This document shows positions 55,105 to 64,000 of a stretch of 64,000 nucleotides of DNA, one piece after another; positions within the stretch are counted from its first letter, which is position 1, and each line of letters begins with the position of its first letter. Under the pieces are notes generated by a model. That model worked only from the letters and a program-made list of their open reading frames with translations. It was not told the DNA's origin and searched no databases. A program made the translations under genes and the position numbers. The stretch is from Cocos nucifera (taxonomy: Eukaryota > Streptophyta > Magnoliopsida > Arecales > Arecaceae). The stretch lies in assembly GCA_006176705.1 (NCBI GenBank), contig QRFJ01004956.1, positions 27,339 through 91,338 of the forward strand, written 5' to 3'.

Positions 55105-56410
55105 ATGACACATACTGGACATAGTAACTTACTACCTTTAGATCCAAAAATTGAAAGGACCATTAGAGGACTACAATAAGAAAGAAACATGGTAGTTGAA
55201 GATCCTAACGACATCAATCTAGGATTGGATATGGTGATCGAAGGATAGCATGAAGCTATTCGATCAGTACATCATCCATTAAATGATTACATCACACCAT
55301 CTATAATCGATGCAGCTTCGAGCATCAGGAGACTGCCAATGCGAGCAAACAACTTTGAAATAAAATCGATGATGATCCAGATAATTCAATCAACTGTCCA
55401 ACCAGTGGACATGTGCATGATGATCCGAATGCCCATATTTCTAACTTTCTTGAACTTTGTGATACTTTTAAAATTAATGGGGTGTCAGATAATGCTATTA
55501 GATTAAGGTTATTTCCTTTCTCTTTATGGGACAGCTAAGAGTTGGCTTCATTCTCTTCCTACAAGTTCTATCATAACTTAGGATGTCCTAGCCCAAAAAT
55601 TCTTAGCCAAGTACTTTCCACCTTCCAAGACTACCAAGTTGCGCAACGATATCACTTCTTTTATGCAGATGGATATGGAGATACTATATGAGGCTTGGGA
55701 CCATTTCAAGAAATTGCTGAGGAGATGTCCACATAATCAACTACCTGTATGGCTTCAGGTACAAACTTTCTATAATGGTATATCTCCTACTCATTATTCT
55801 ATGATTGATGCAGCAGCAGGAGGAATAATTAATCAAAAAATAGAGGAACAAGCCTTCGATCTGATCGATGAGATGGCATCAAATAGCTATCAGTGGCAGA
55901 CAGAACGTATGATGCCAAAATGACTATAGCTGTGTAGGGAGTAGATTGCGTGCCAACCTTACTAGCTGAAATTATAGCCCTTAGAGCCGAAGTCAACAAC
56001 TTGAGGGGAACGGCTATGCATATTCAGAGTATCACCTATGACCTGTGTGGAGGAGGACACGATATGAGCAATTATCAGATGGGTAATCCTTTTTCTAAAG
56101 CAACTGATACAGCTAATTATGTTGGTAATTTTTTTAGGCCGCAACAAAATAATCCCTACTCCAACATATACAATCAAGGGTAGAGGCAGCACCCAAATTT
56201 CTCGTAGAGCAATCAAAATGCAGAACAACAGCCACCCCCAGGATTCCAAGTACCTAAAAAAAAGTCCAACATGGAAGAGCTGATGGTCAAATTTATGCAA
56301 AACCAAGAAGCAACTATAAAAAAATTTAGAAGCCAAACTTAGGCAGGACCAAGCAGCAGTAATTCAAAACATAGAGATGCAAATAGGTCAAATGACTAAA
56401 ATAATCTTCG
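55105..56410 (+). pseudogene. gag: gag of element I (Athila/Tat type), broken
   Basis: The ATG at 55,105 opens MTHTGHSNLL, and a TAA follows about 24 codons later. The Retrotrans_gag region is clear: FLELCDTFKINGVSDNAIRL (about 55,452, after a shift), then a 94-codon frame with KLRNDITSFMQMDMEILYEA, RRCPHNQLPVWLQVQTFYNG and MIDAAAGGIINQ. A zinc-knuckle remnant LCGGGHDMSNYQ follows near 56,050. Gag forms the particle. At least three breaks. Confidence 0.87.
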
Positions 56411-56760
56411 AGAGACCTTAGGGTTCCTTGCCCAGCAACATGGAGACCAATCCAAGAGAGCAAGTCAATGCTATCATCCTAAGAAGTGGTACAAAGCTAG
56501 AGGAGCCACATTAGAAGAAAGAGATTGAAGAGCCAACTACAAATAAGGAACCATCAACTAAAATTTATCAGTCACCAAAACAACCAGCAGATGGATGGTC
56601 TCCAGGTATATGGTTTATCGATCCAAATGTGAAGCCCTACGTGCCACCACTACCATTCCTAGAGAGATAAATACAGTATTTAGATAAGAAATTTTCTAAC
56701 TTTTTCAAAATTTTAAAGAATTTACATATTAATATTGCTTTTGTAAATGCTATTACTCAA
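56411..56760 (+). pseudogene. Gag-protease linker of element I
   Basis: Frames with stops include QVNAIILRSGTKLEEPH, the NAITLRSGK-type motif of this lineage, and VPPLPFLER before a TAA, followed by KILKNLHINIAFVNAITQ, which runs on into the protease frame. Confidence 0.78.
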
Positions 56761-57450
56761 ATGCCCATGTATGCCAAGTTTCTCAAAGAAATCCTAACAA
56801 ATAAGAAAAAGCTAAAGGAACATGAGAGAATAAATTTGAATGAAGAATGCTCAGCAATCATTCAAAATAAATTACCAGAGAAGCTAAAAGATCCAAGGAG
56901 TTTTACTATCCCTTGCATTATTGATGATTGTAATTTTGATAAAGTTTTATGTGATTTAGGAGCAAGTATCAATCTCATGGCTTTTTTTATTTTTAAAATG
57001 CTGGGTCTAGGAGAACCGAAGCCTATCACTATTATTCTTCAATTAGCCGATAGATCCATTAAATATCCAAGTGGTATAGTGGAGGATGTCTTGGTAAAGG
57101 TAAACAAGTTTATTTTCCCTGTTGATTTTATTGTTCTTGATATGAAAGAAGATTATGATGTATCCTTTATTTTAGGGAGACCCTTTTTAGCTACTGGAGG
57201 AGCTTTAATAGATGTTCAACAAGGAAAATTAATACTTAGAGTCCAAGATGAACAAGTTACTTTTAATGCTTACAAAGATACTAAATATCCTGATGGTAAT
57301 CAAACTTATTTTTTAATTGATATTATTGACAATGCATTATATGAGAATTCTGTAGAAAATAGGTTTGAGACTATAAAAGCTAGTAATGTCCAATTGAAAG
57401 AGGACTCGACCAAAAATGAAAGTATTCCAATTGAAGTGGCACGGGATTGA
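56761..57450 (+). CDS. Retroviral-type aspartic protease region of element I, open
   Basis: A 229-codon open frame, the longest well-kept coding stretch of I. Residues 65-69 (DLGAS in KVLCDLGASINLM) are the active-site D-[ST/L]-G motif of the Athila/Tat lineage. Residues 95-110 (QLADRSIKYPSGIVED) and 138-152 (LGRPFLATGGALIDV) are the flap and C-terminal conserved parts. The ATG used is internal: homology continues upstream past a stop. The stop at 57,450 comes where RT would normally follow, and no RT is found. It would process the polyprotein. Confidence 0.85.
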   Translation: MPMYAKFLKEILTNKKKLKEHERINLNEECSAIIQNKLPEKLKDPRSFTIPCIIDDCNFDKVLCDLGASINLMAFFIFKMLGLGEPKPITIILQLADRSIKYPSGIVEDVLVKVNKFIFPVDFIVLDMKEDYDVSFILGRPFLATGGALIDVQQGKLILRVQDEQVTFNAYKDTKYPDGNQTYFLIDIIDNALYENSVENRFETIKASNVQLKEDSTKNESIPIEVARD

Positions 57451-58540
57451 TTCAATTCAGAACTCAAAGAAAGTCAAGCTGAAGACTATAAATCAGAACT
57501 ACTAGATAGGTTGTTTCTTTTCTTTTTAGTTTTGATAACTTTTTTTCTTTCATTTTTCAGCAATTTGTTGTTGCTCTTTTATTGCTTTGGTGTGTATTTT
57601 CAATTTTACAGAGAAAAATCAATGAGAGCTCAAGCAAAATTTCAAAGCTCCAAAGAATCTGACTGAACCAAATCAGGTGTATTCCTTCCTGTCCTTTATT
57701 GCACCCTTTATTTTTCTCCTTTAAGATAATGTAGAATAAGTTATAAAAAAAAAAAAACCTTGTGTCAAGAAGAAAATCTTGAGCAAGATAGATTGGACAA
57801 GTGGTAAAAGATAGAATTATTTGCTAATGAATGTAACGTGTTAAAGAAGTAAATTAATTGGTCAACTTTTAGCAGCCTACTTAGATCATTAAAAGACTAT
57901 TAGCACTTCTATTTGCACATGCACACTAGCAAGGCAAAGTAGGTATTGATTATAAGGCTAACTGAGGATTCAATTATCACTAAAAATTAGTAATTAATAT
58001 ACATTCTAATCAAAGAAACTTGAATTTAAGAAAAGAGCTACCTGCCTAAAAATAAAGTGCAAAAGATAGAGTATATGTGGATTACCCAAAGCCTAGTAAT
58101 TGGGTCTCTGCACTTAGGTCAAGTATGAAAATTCACATAAAATGGTGAAGGGAAGGCCAGGATGCTTAGCACAGCAAAAAAAAAAAAAAAAAAGGGCAGT
58201 GTGAAAGCTACCTTAATTCATGAGTATAAAATTGAGAATGTATAGAAAATTGACCAAAATAGGTGATAAGAGAGGATACTTTTGTTCTTTTAATTAACAC
58301 TAAAATGCTAAAGTTAGTCATCACGAACACAAGTGCTATAGATCTTAGATGTGCTCTAAGAAAGTTTTTAATTGTGTTGACTGAAAAATTTGCTTCTGAA
58401 GCTCAATGCTCAGTTAGCAGTATTTTCTAAACTTTTTGACCTTTAGTCCTAGATTTTATCTTTTTGATGGACAATCTTATTGAAACATGGTATTAAATAA
58501 AATATTGCTAAGGGACTAGCAATGACTAAGTTGGAAGGTA
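57451..58540 (+). other. Non-coding 3' internal region of element I (pol absent)
   Basis: 1.09 kb without any RT, RNase H or integrase motif; includes T-rich (57,510-57,560) and poly(A) (58,176-58,193) stretches. The purine-rich end AAGTTGGAAGGTA just before 58,541 may serve as polypurine tract, which is weakly supported. Confidence 0.75.
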
Positions 58541-59355
58541 TGATAAGTGATAAAAATATACTAATAAAAGTATTAAATTATAAAATAAATTAATTTATTT
58601 TTTTAGAAATTGATATTTTTATTAATCTTATGTAGGAAAGAATGCCACCAATATGAAGATCTTATTTTTTTGGTTTAGATGAAATAAATTTTAGACAAAA
58701 CGAACTTCAAATTAGCCCAAAATTGAATTTCAAAAAACAAAAATGGTTCAGTTCAAACCGATTCAGAAAAACTGGCTCAGCAGACCATCCGGTTTGACCA
58801 CAACCAACAGACCAAACCGCTGACATAGCAAAGATGCTAGGCTGACGTCAGCATTTTTTGCAGTGCACGATGGACCGATTAGAGGACATTTTGGGAATTT
58901 CACATGAAGAAGTGCGCTCCGATTGGCTGAAGAATGCGACGGTCCATGCAACACCAGGCTCGCACATGGTCTATGGAGGGCAATTTGGAAATTTTGTTTG
59001 ATCCAATGAGCGCCTTTCACTGGGATTTGATCGGACGGTCGAAACACATATGCTGACGAACAGCATCTGCAGCTCCCGATCGAGATCCAAAGGCTGAGAT
59101 TCATCCCGACTTTAAACTAAATATCAGAGACTTCTTTATGCACGATCTGATGGCCCAGATTCAATCCAACGATTGATCTGATGGCTGCTATGAATTTTGA
59201 CTTGATTTAGGATATTTTAAAGGATTTTTAAGCAATTTTTGGACTATTTGATCAACATCTAATGGTCAGAATCATCCAGTATCCTAATTTGAGTTGTTTC
59301 AAGAGTTTTAAACCTAATTTTCAAAGAATTTTGGGGAAAAATCTATCTCTGAGCC

Positions 59356-59361
59356 TATAAA
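59356..59361 (+). promoter_or_regulatory. TATA box of element I 3' LTR
   Basis: TATAAA in GAGCCTATAAAGTC; the other LTR has GAGCCAATAAAGTC. Confidence 0.45.
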
Positions 59362-59373
59362 GTCTACCGTTGC

Positions 59374-59525
59374 TGAAGAAAAAAAAAAGAAAGGGGAGAG
59401 TGAGAGAAATAAAAAGAAAAAAGGAGAGAGAGGGGAGATAGTAAAAAAAAAAAAAAGAACAAAAAGAAGAGAAAGAGAGGAGAGAGGTAGAAAGAGAAGA
59501 GAGATTTTTAAGAGAAAGGAAAGGT
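59374..59525 (+). repeat. Purine-rich tract in 3' LTR of element I
   Basis: About 150 bases of almost only A and G, matching 53,941-54,085. Confidence 0.8.
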
Positions 59526-60418
59526 GTTTTAATTTTTTTCTTCCGACAATCAGAACAATGATCAAGGAGTTTCTTCTTCTTCACCAAGTTATGCACACCA
59601 AAAGTGACAGACAATCAATTTCAGTAATCAAATAGTCTAATTTCTTTATACTTTTTATTTTATTTGCTGTTTTTGAACTTGTTGTCATAAACTAAATTTT
59701 CTTTTACTAAGGTTAAGGTGTAGCCACTCTTTTCATGCAATATTCAGTATGATTTATTTTTAATTTTAAATTTTATTCATGAGGAGTATATAAATCTGAT
59801 CTTAATGCTTTTAGATTACTAGCCATCTTCTAATTGATCTGATGAATATAGATGTTACGGACCAAGTACATCTATGTTATTGCTTCTTGATTATGTACCT
59901 TGTATTATGAATCAAATTAGAATTCATATGCATGCAGGAATTTTAGTGCGCTTTGGATGCAGCGTATTTTAATTAGAGGGTTTCACAAAACTTAATGCAT
60001 TAATATTTATTTAAATTACATATAGACCAAAGGGTAATTAATAAATATTGATAGTTTTGCTATGCCTGGACTAAAGGGTAGTGAATAAATTAGGAGACTC
60101 CACCGTCACGTGAAATAAAATTAATCTAATAATCTGAATATTGTATTGACTGAGTTAGTGAACCAATTGCTTTAGTAATACATTGCTATTAAGTTTAAAA
60201 TCCTAATAATTACACTCTCTCTATTTTCTTAAAATCTTTAATTATTTTTTTATTTTGTTCTTTAATTTCTTATTCTCATAAATCGATCTTCTAAATAAAG
60301 CATAGGAAAGAGCTTTTCAGTACTTATTTTTCAATCCTCTAGGGACGATACTCTACTCATTTACTTTATTACTTGATCGACTGGTGCACTTACCATAGCT
60401 ATAGATCAGCATGCATCA

Positions 60419-61970
60419 GTACATCCCATGTGTTAATGGTAATGATGGTTCATATTTTCAAGAGTTGAAAATTTAAGACGTGAATTTTTATTATTAACTC
60501 ATAAAATGCTTTCAACCGTAGGATCATCATGAGGATAGTGATTGATCCGAAAGATTGGTGTACGATCGCTTCTTTAGGATAGATGAGTCTTGAGTCTACG
60601 GTGCAAAGAAACTAGAGCGAGAGTATAGATGCTCGTTAGAGAATGAGGGCACTGAGCGTGACCACCTCGAGCAGTCATGAGAAAGTCTACCTTCTCGTCG
60701 ATGATTGGCTTGAAGCTGTAGTAGTGTGTCTAGTTCTTTGACCTGACGTGCATCGGTAGTTTACCTTGAGGGTGTTATAGTTTGACTACACCATTACTCG
60801 ATCTCTTAGCCATTCGAAACCCTAAGATGTATGTTGGCTATAGCATGTTCATTGTAGGAATTGGATTGCACCAATAGGAGATCTATCTACCTTGGTAGAT
60901 GAGGAGCAGCCCTATGATGATCATGAGAATTAAGTCCATAAGCCCATAGCCATGACAGAGTGAAATAATAGAAAGAGTTTCTATTAGGGTTTTCACATTG
61001 GACTTGAATCGAATGATTAAATCATATGATGGATATTAGGGTTTGACGAGATCACCTTAACCCTAATCCAGTGGGGGCTCAAGATAGAGGAACCTAATCA
61101 CACAGATAACTATACTGAGAGGTTCGCTTTTAGTTCTGATGGGTTGCCACCATATGTTGCTAGGTATCACTGGTGGGATTTGGGAGCAATTAGAATGATT
61201 TGGATGATCGATCATACTAGTTTTCTGAATCAAAAAAGTTTTGATCTATCGGAAGGTATTTTGATGATGTCGATGATAAAGATCGCGACATATCCCATTA
61301 CCATATGGAACCGAACCTAACTAGATCACACAAACAAGGGTTTGGATCTAGATGTCATCAATTAGACTAACTCAGTTCAATTGATTTGAATAAGATTCAA
61401 TTAGGTTCAAGAAAATTATGCTAGCACACTATTGAGCCTAATGTTCTACTTTAATAATCATTAAAGCTTATCTCGATTGAGCCAAATGTGTTTGGGCTCA
61501 CTTAGAAATATTTACTTGGTCTGACTGAAGCTTGTCCAGATTAGAAAAGGGTTGTCTTAATTTATGAGATAAATTTAAGACAACACCTGCCATTTTCGAT
61601 CATCTATTAATTCCTATTTTTGGACATTGGTCAAATATTGACCCTGGATACTTAGACATCTGCCCATGTGTCATGTGCCTATAGGAGAGTACCTGTGGTC
61701 TTGTCCCCCTACTAAATGTAGATAGGAAGAGGGTGTACGCCTAGGGAGGCATGCGCCCCATGAGGATAAAGGAGGAGTCCCATAAAGATGGGACTCCGGG
61801 GTTGCTTTAGATGATTAAACTCTATGGCGCCAAGAACTCTTGTTTGACCTAGTCTTGGCACCACCTTAGGATGGTTTTGAGGGTCTCTCATCTGATTGGA
61901 TCAAATGATGTCATCCCACCAATCAAATTTAGATCTGATTGCTCAAAGGGCCATGATTGGTTGGGATGAT
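60419..61970 (+). repeat. 3' LTR of element G, second piece, cut by J
   Basis: Resumes GTACATCCCATGTGTTAATGG, continuing 53,107, and matches 41,313-42,861 of the 5' LTR. It contains a perfect hairpin at 61,774-61,797. It stops at 61,970 where J begins; about 600 bp more would lie outside the window. Confidence 0.92.
61774..61797. promoter_or_regulatory. Perfect 10-bp inverted repeat (GGAGTCCCAT arm), element G 3' LTR
   Basis: Arms 61,774-61,783 and 61,788-61,797 pair exactly around AAAG. It is the homologue of the hairpin at 1,090-1,114 in A, with different inner bases that still pair. Confidence 0.6.
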
Positions 61971-62678
61971 TGTTGGAAGTATGTGCTCTTCCTACACGGA
62001 TTAGCATGGCCGCTGGTGATTAGCCAAGCAACAAGGAAGTACTTCTCAAAGATTTATGCAGAAGCATGATCAAACAAATCAAGGAATAGAGAAGAAGAGA
62101 AAAAAAGATTTTCGAGAGAAAAGAGCTTTTATTAAGTCTCAAAGATTTATGCAGAAGCATGATCAAACAAATCAAGGAATAGAGAAGAAGAGAAAAAAAG
62201 ATTTTCGAGAGAAAAGAGCTTTTATTAAGTACATTTTAGCACTATAACAATCTTGACCTATTTTCAGTATATATACATTACAAAGGATCAAGTAAAAGCT
62301 CATAGAAAACTCTCTAAATCCAAACAATCCATGTACATAAAATAATAACTGATGAAAACTGAGCTGGCCCAGTTTCAGACTGAGCCGGCTAACCTACGAT
62401 TGGGTTGGCTCAGTCCCAAATTGATCCGACCAAGTTGTGTACCATGCCAACAGCCCAAAAATACTGCTTTCTATCTAGATTTTTCTCTCAGACCTAGCCG
62501 ACCCAGTCTTGGACTGAGCTGACCCAGTTTCTAACTGAGTTGACTCAGTCTTAGTATGAGTCGACCCAATTTCCAAACTTTGCTTTTGAGATTGATTCTT
62601 CTTTCAACTTGCTCCTATCTTCTCATGACATATCTTCTCATGTTTCCAAGACTTGGGAGTGCCACTTCTGAGCTCACA
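61971..62678 (-). repeat. 3' LTR of element J (708 bp)
   Basis: Minus strand TGTGAGCTCAG at 62,678 to CATACTTCCAACA at 61,971. It is about 92 bp longer than in D because of a 93-bp tandem duplication. Dyad copies of the CTGAGCCGGCTCAG type lie at 62,360-62,570. Confidence 0.92.
62044..62229. repeat. Perfect 93-bp tandem duplication in the LTR of J
   Basis: 62,044-62,136 and 62,137-62,229 are identical as far as I can read. D has one unit. The length is a multiple of three, which creates a spurious repeating open frame. Confidence 0.93.
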
Positions 62679-62696
62679 TTCTCCACCTTGGTGCTT
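62679..62696 (-). other. Polypurine tract of element J
   Basis: Minus strand GCACCAAGGTGGAGAA before the LTR start, as in D. Confidence 0.82.
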
Positions 62697-63293
62697 TCAA
62701 GTCCTTGTGAACTCATCTCTTCTCAACAAATCCATCCATGCCACACATCTCTGAAAGCTGTCTCTGGGGAGTATCTTCGTAAGTGCATCAGACTGATTCT
62801 CCTTGGTATGGACCTTCATTAGTTCCACTTCACCTTCCTCTATCAGCTCTCTAATTTTGTGGTACCTCACATCTATATGCTTTGTACGAGCATGATAGAT
62901 TAGGTTCTGTACTAACAATAGAGCACTCTGACTATCACTGAATAGTGTAACCTTACTCTACTCCTCCCCCAACTCATCAATCAGCCTCCTAAGCCAAAGG
63001 GCTTTCTTTGCAGCCTTTGTTATCCTAATGTACTCAGCCTCTATGGTAGACAAGACCGTGATTGGCTGAAGGATTGATCTCCAAGACATCGATCCACCAT
63101 ATACGTAGAAGTGGTATCCAGTAGTAGACCTTCTTGTATCAAGATCACCAGCATAATTTGCATCAACAAATCCTTCCAGAGGATTTGAACCATCACACAT
63201 CTTCACAGATTGTTCTCCAAATCCTCCTGGCTGCCCACCAAATACCAAATAATAATTCCTTATTCCATGCAGATATCTCAATATCCATTTCAA
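62697..63293 (-). pseudogene. RNase H of element J
   Basis: Two frames joined across a TAG near 62,957: FVDANYAGDLDTRRSTTGYH and STIEAEYIRITKAAKKALWL upstream, then LFSDSQSALLLVQNLIYHAR, KHIDVRYHKIRE and QSDALTKILPRD. D-E-D residues are all present; damage is light. Confidence 0.9.
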
Positions 63294-64000
63294 TGCTTTT
63301 CAGTGTTCGTTCTCAGGGTTAGCCATGTATCTACTAATTGTGCTCACTACATGTGCTATATCTGATCTACAGCACAGCATAGTGTACATCACACTACCTA
63401 TAGCATTTATATAAGGGACTCATTCCATGTACTCTCTCTCCTCTTTTGACTGGGGGCACTGTAGCTTGGAGAGAGACATATGGCTCGGCAATGGCATCTC
63501 TGTAGGTTTGGCCTTCTCTATTTCAAACCTCTGAGAACCTTCTGGACATACTTTTCTTATGATAAATGGAGCACTCCTTTGCACCTATCTCTGCAAATCT
63601 CCATTCCAAGGATTTTCTCAGTTGGATCCAAATCTTTCATCTTAAATTTAGATGATAATGCCCTTTTTAACCTTTTCACAGCATCCATGCTTCTACTGGC
63701 TATGAGCATATCTTCTACATACAATAATAGGTATAGAGCATTCTCCTCTTCTACATCCTTGTCAAAGACACAACAATCATGTTTATATCTGCTGAAACCC
63801 AGGCTAAAAACAAAGCTATCAAACCTTCGATACCACTAACGAGGGGATTGTTTCAAGCCATACAAAGACTTCCTTAGTAAACACACATGTTTTCTTCCCG
63901 TCCCATCTCCATGAAACCATTTGGCTGCTTCATGTAGATTCTTTCCTCCAAAATCTCATGAAGGAAGGCCGTCTTCATGTCCATTTGTTCCATTGCAATA
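63294..64000 (-). pseudogene. Reverse transcriptase of element J (C-terminal two thirds), inactive
   Basis: From the window end: ERIYMKQPNGFMEM, SLYGLKQSPR, then LLLYVEDMLIASRS, where YVDD reads YVED, then KDLDPTEKILGMEICRDRCK and VVMYTMLCCRSDIAHVVSTI. Several stops (for example in the segment after CVY, and in GLK). Not functional. Confidence 0.88.

Larger units (their letters stand above)
53108..60418 (+). mobile_element. Gyp-1 element I, Athila/Tat-type Ty3/gypsy element lacking RT and integrase, 7,311 bp
   Basis: Two LTRs of 1,864 and 1,878 bp, a primer site of the TGGCGC(C/T)GTTG type, gag and aspartic protease, then 1.1 kb without RT, RNase H or integrase motifs. Target duplicates ATACA (53,103-53,107) and GTACA (60,419-60,423) differ at one base. 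It sits in the 3' LTR of G. It must have depended on enzymes from another element, or lost pol by deletion before insertion. Confidence 0.9.
58541..60418 (+). repeat. 3' LTR of element I (1,878 bp)
   Basis: TGATAAGTGATAAAAATATAC to GCATGCATCA. It has a TATA box (TATAAAG) at 59,356 followed after about 15 bases by the purine-rich tract 59,374-59,525. Confidence 0.93.
41179..61970 (+). mobile_element. Copia-1 element G, old, host of H, I and J
   Basis: 5' LTR, decayed primer site, leader, gag, protease, integrase, RT, RNase H, polypurine tract and most of a 3' LTR, in the same order and family as A. H interrupts gag. I interrupts the 3' LTR after 139 bp, and J interrupts it again at 61,971. 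The end of the 3' LTR is outside the window. In the first 139 bp the two LTRs differ at about 12 bases, so it is far older than A. Confidence 0.9.
61971..64000 (-). mobile_element. Copia-3 element J, 3' part, runs off the window
   Basis: 3' LTR, polypurine tract, RNase H and most of RT, on the minus strand, matching D throughout. It is inserted in the 3' LTR of G; ATGAT at 61,966-61,970 would be one target duplicate. The 5' half is outside. Confidence 0.92.

Noticed and set aside
57451..58540. Remnant RT or integrase in element I
   Set aside because: No motif in any frame; the region is non-coding to the LTR.
62056..62247. 63-codon frame with an internal repeat
   Set aside because: Produced by the 93-bp tandem duplication in an LTR.
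1..64000. CRISPR array, tRNA or rRNA genes, bacterial-type operons
   Set aside because: No regularly spaced identical repeats, no cloverleaf or rRNA core recognised; all coding is retrotransposon-type.

Overview
This is repeat-rich plant nuclear DNA. It is AT-rich and full of nested LTR retrotransposons (mostly Ty1/copia, one Ty3/gypsy), with one piece of a plant L1-type LINE. I see no intact host gene, tRNA, rRNA or CRISPR array. Long-LTR copia elements primed by initiator tRNA-Met and an Athila/Tat-type gypsy element point to an angiosperm. A monocot such as a palm is possible, but the sequence does not prove it. Letters A-J below are my own labels.

Left half (1-37,665). The base layer is an old copia LTR, E, in minus orientation (19,761-20,271 and 37,118-37,665). 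Element C (20,272-37,112, minus) is inserted in E, and element D (24,860-30,424, minus) is inserted in the integrase-RT linker of C. Element B (plus; 15,074-19,760 visible) is also inserted in E. Element A (1-15,073, plus) lies in the integrase of B. A has nearly identical LTRs and is the youngest. Its inside is odd: after a 25-N gap there is a LINE 3' end, about 1.8 kb of unassigned AT-rich DNA with a (TA)n array, and then a second copy of about 2 kb of A's own pol region.

Right half (37,666-64,000). F (37,868-41,159, plus) and H (45,398-49,016, minus) are two copies of a non-autonomous LTR element without recognisable pol. G (41,179 to beyond the window, plus) is an older relative of A. H is inserted in gag of G. 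I (53,108-60,418, plus), a gypsy element with gag and protease but no reverse transcriptase, is inserted in the 3' LTR of G. J (61,971 to the window end, minus), a relative of D, is inserted further along the same LTR.

Families: Copia-1 = A, G (LTR about 2.28 kb). Copia-2 = B, C, E (LTR 2.5-2.8 kb). Copia-3 = D, J (LTR 616 bp, 708 bp in J). NA-1 = F, H (LTR about 0.9 kb). Gyp-1 = I (LTR about 1.87 kb). NA-1 shares primer site, polypurine tract and a homologous LTR core with Copia-3, so Copia-3 is the likely source of its enzymes.

No new cellular system is supported. The signals most worth following are a nested stem-loop in the untranslated leader of Copia-1, perfect GGAGTCC/GGACTCC hairpins in LTRs of two copia families, a cluster of eight W-box cores in the Copia-1 LTR, and the pairing of a non-autonomous family with its probable helper.
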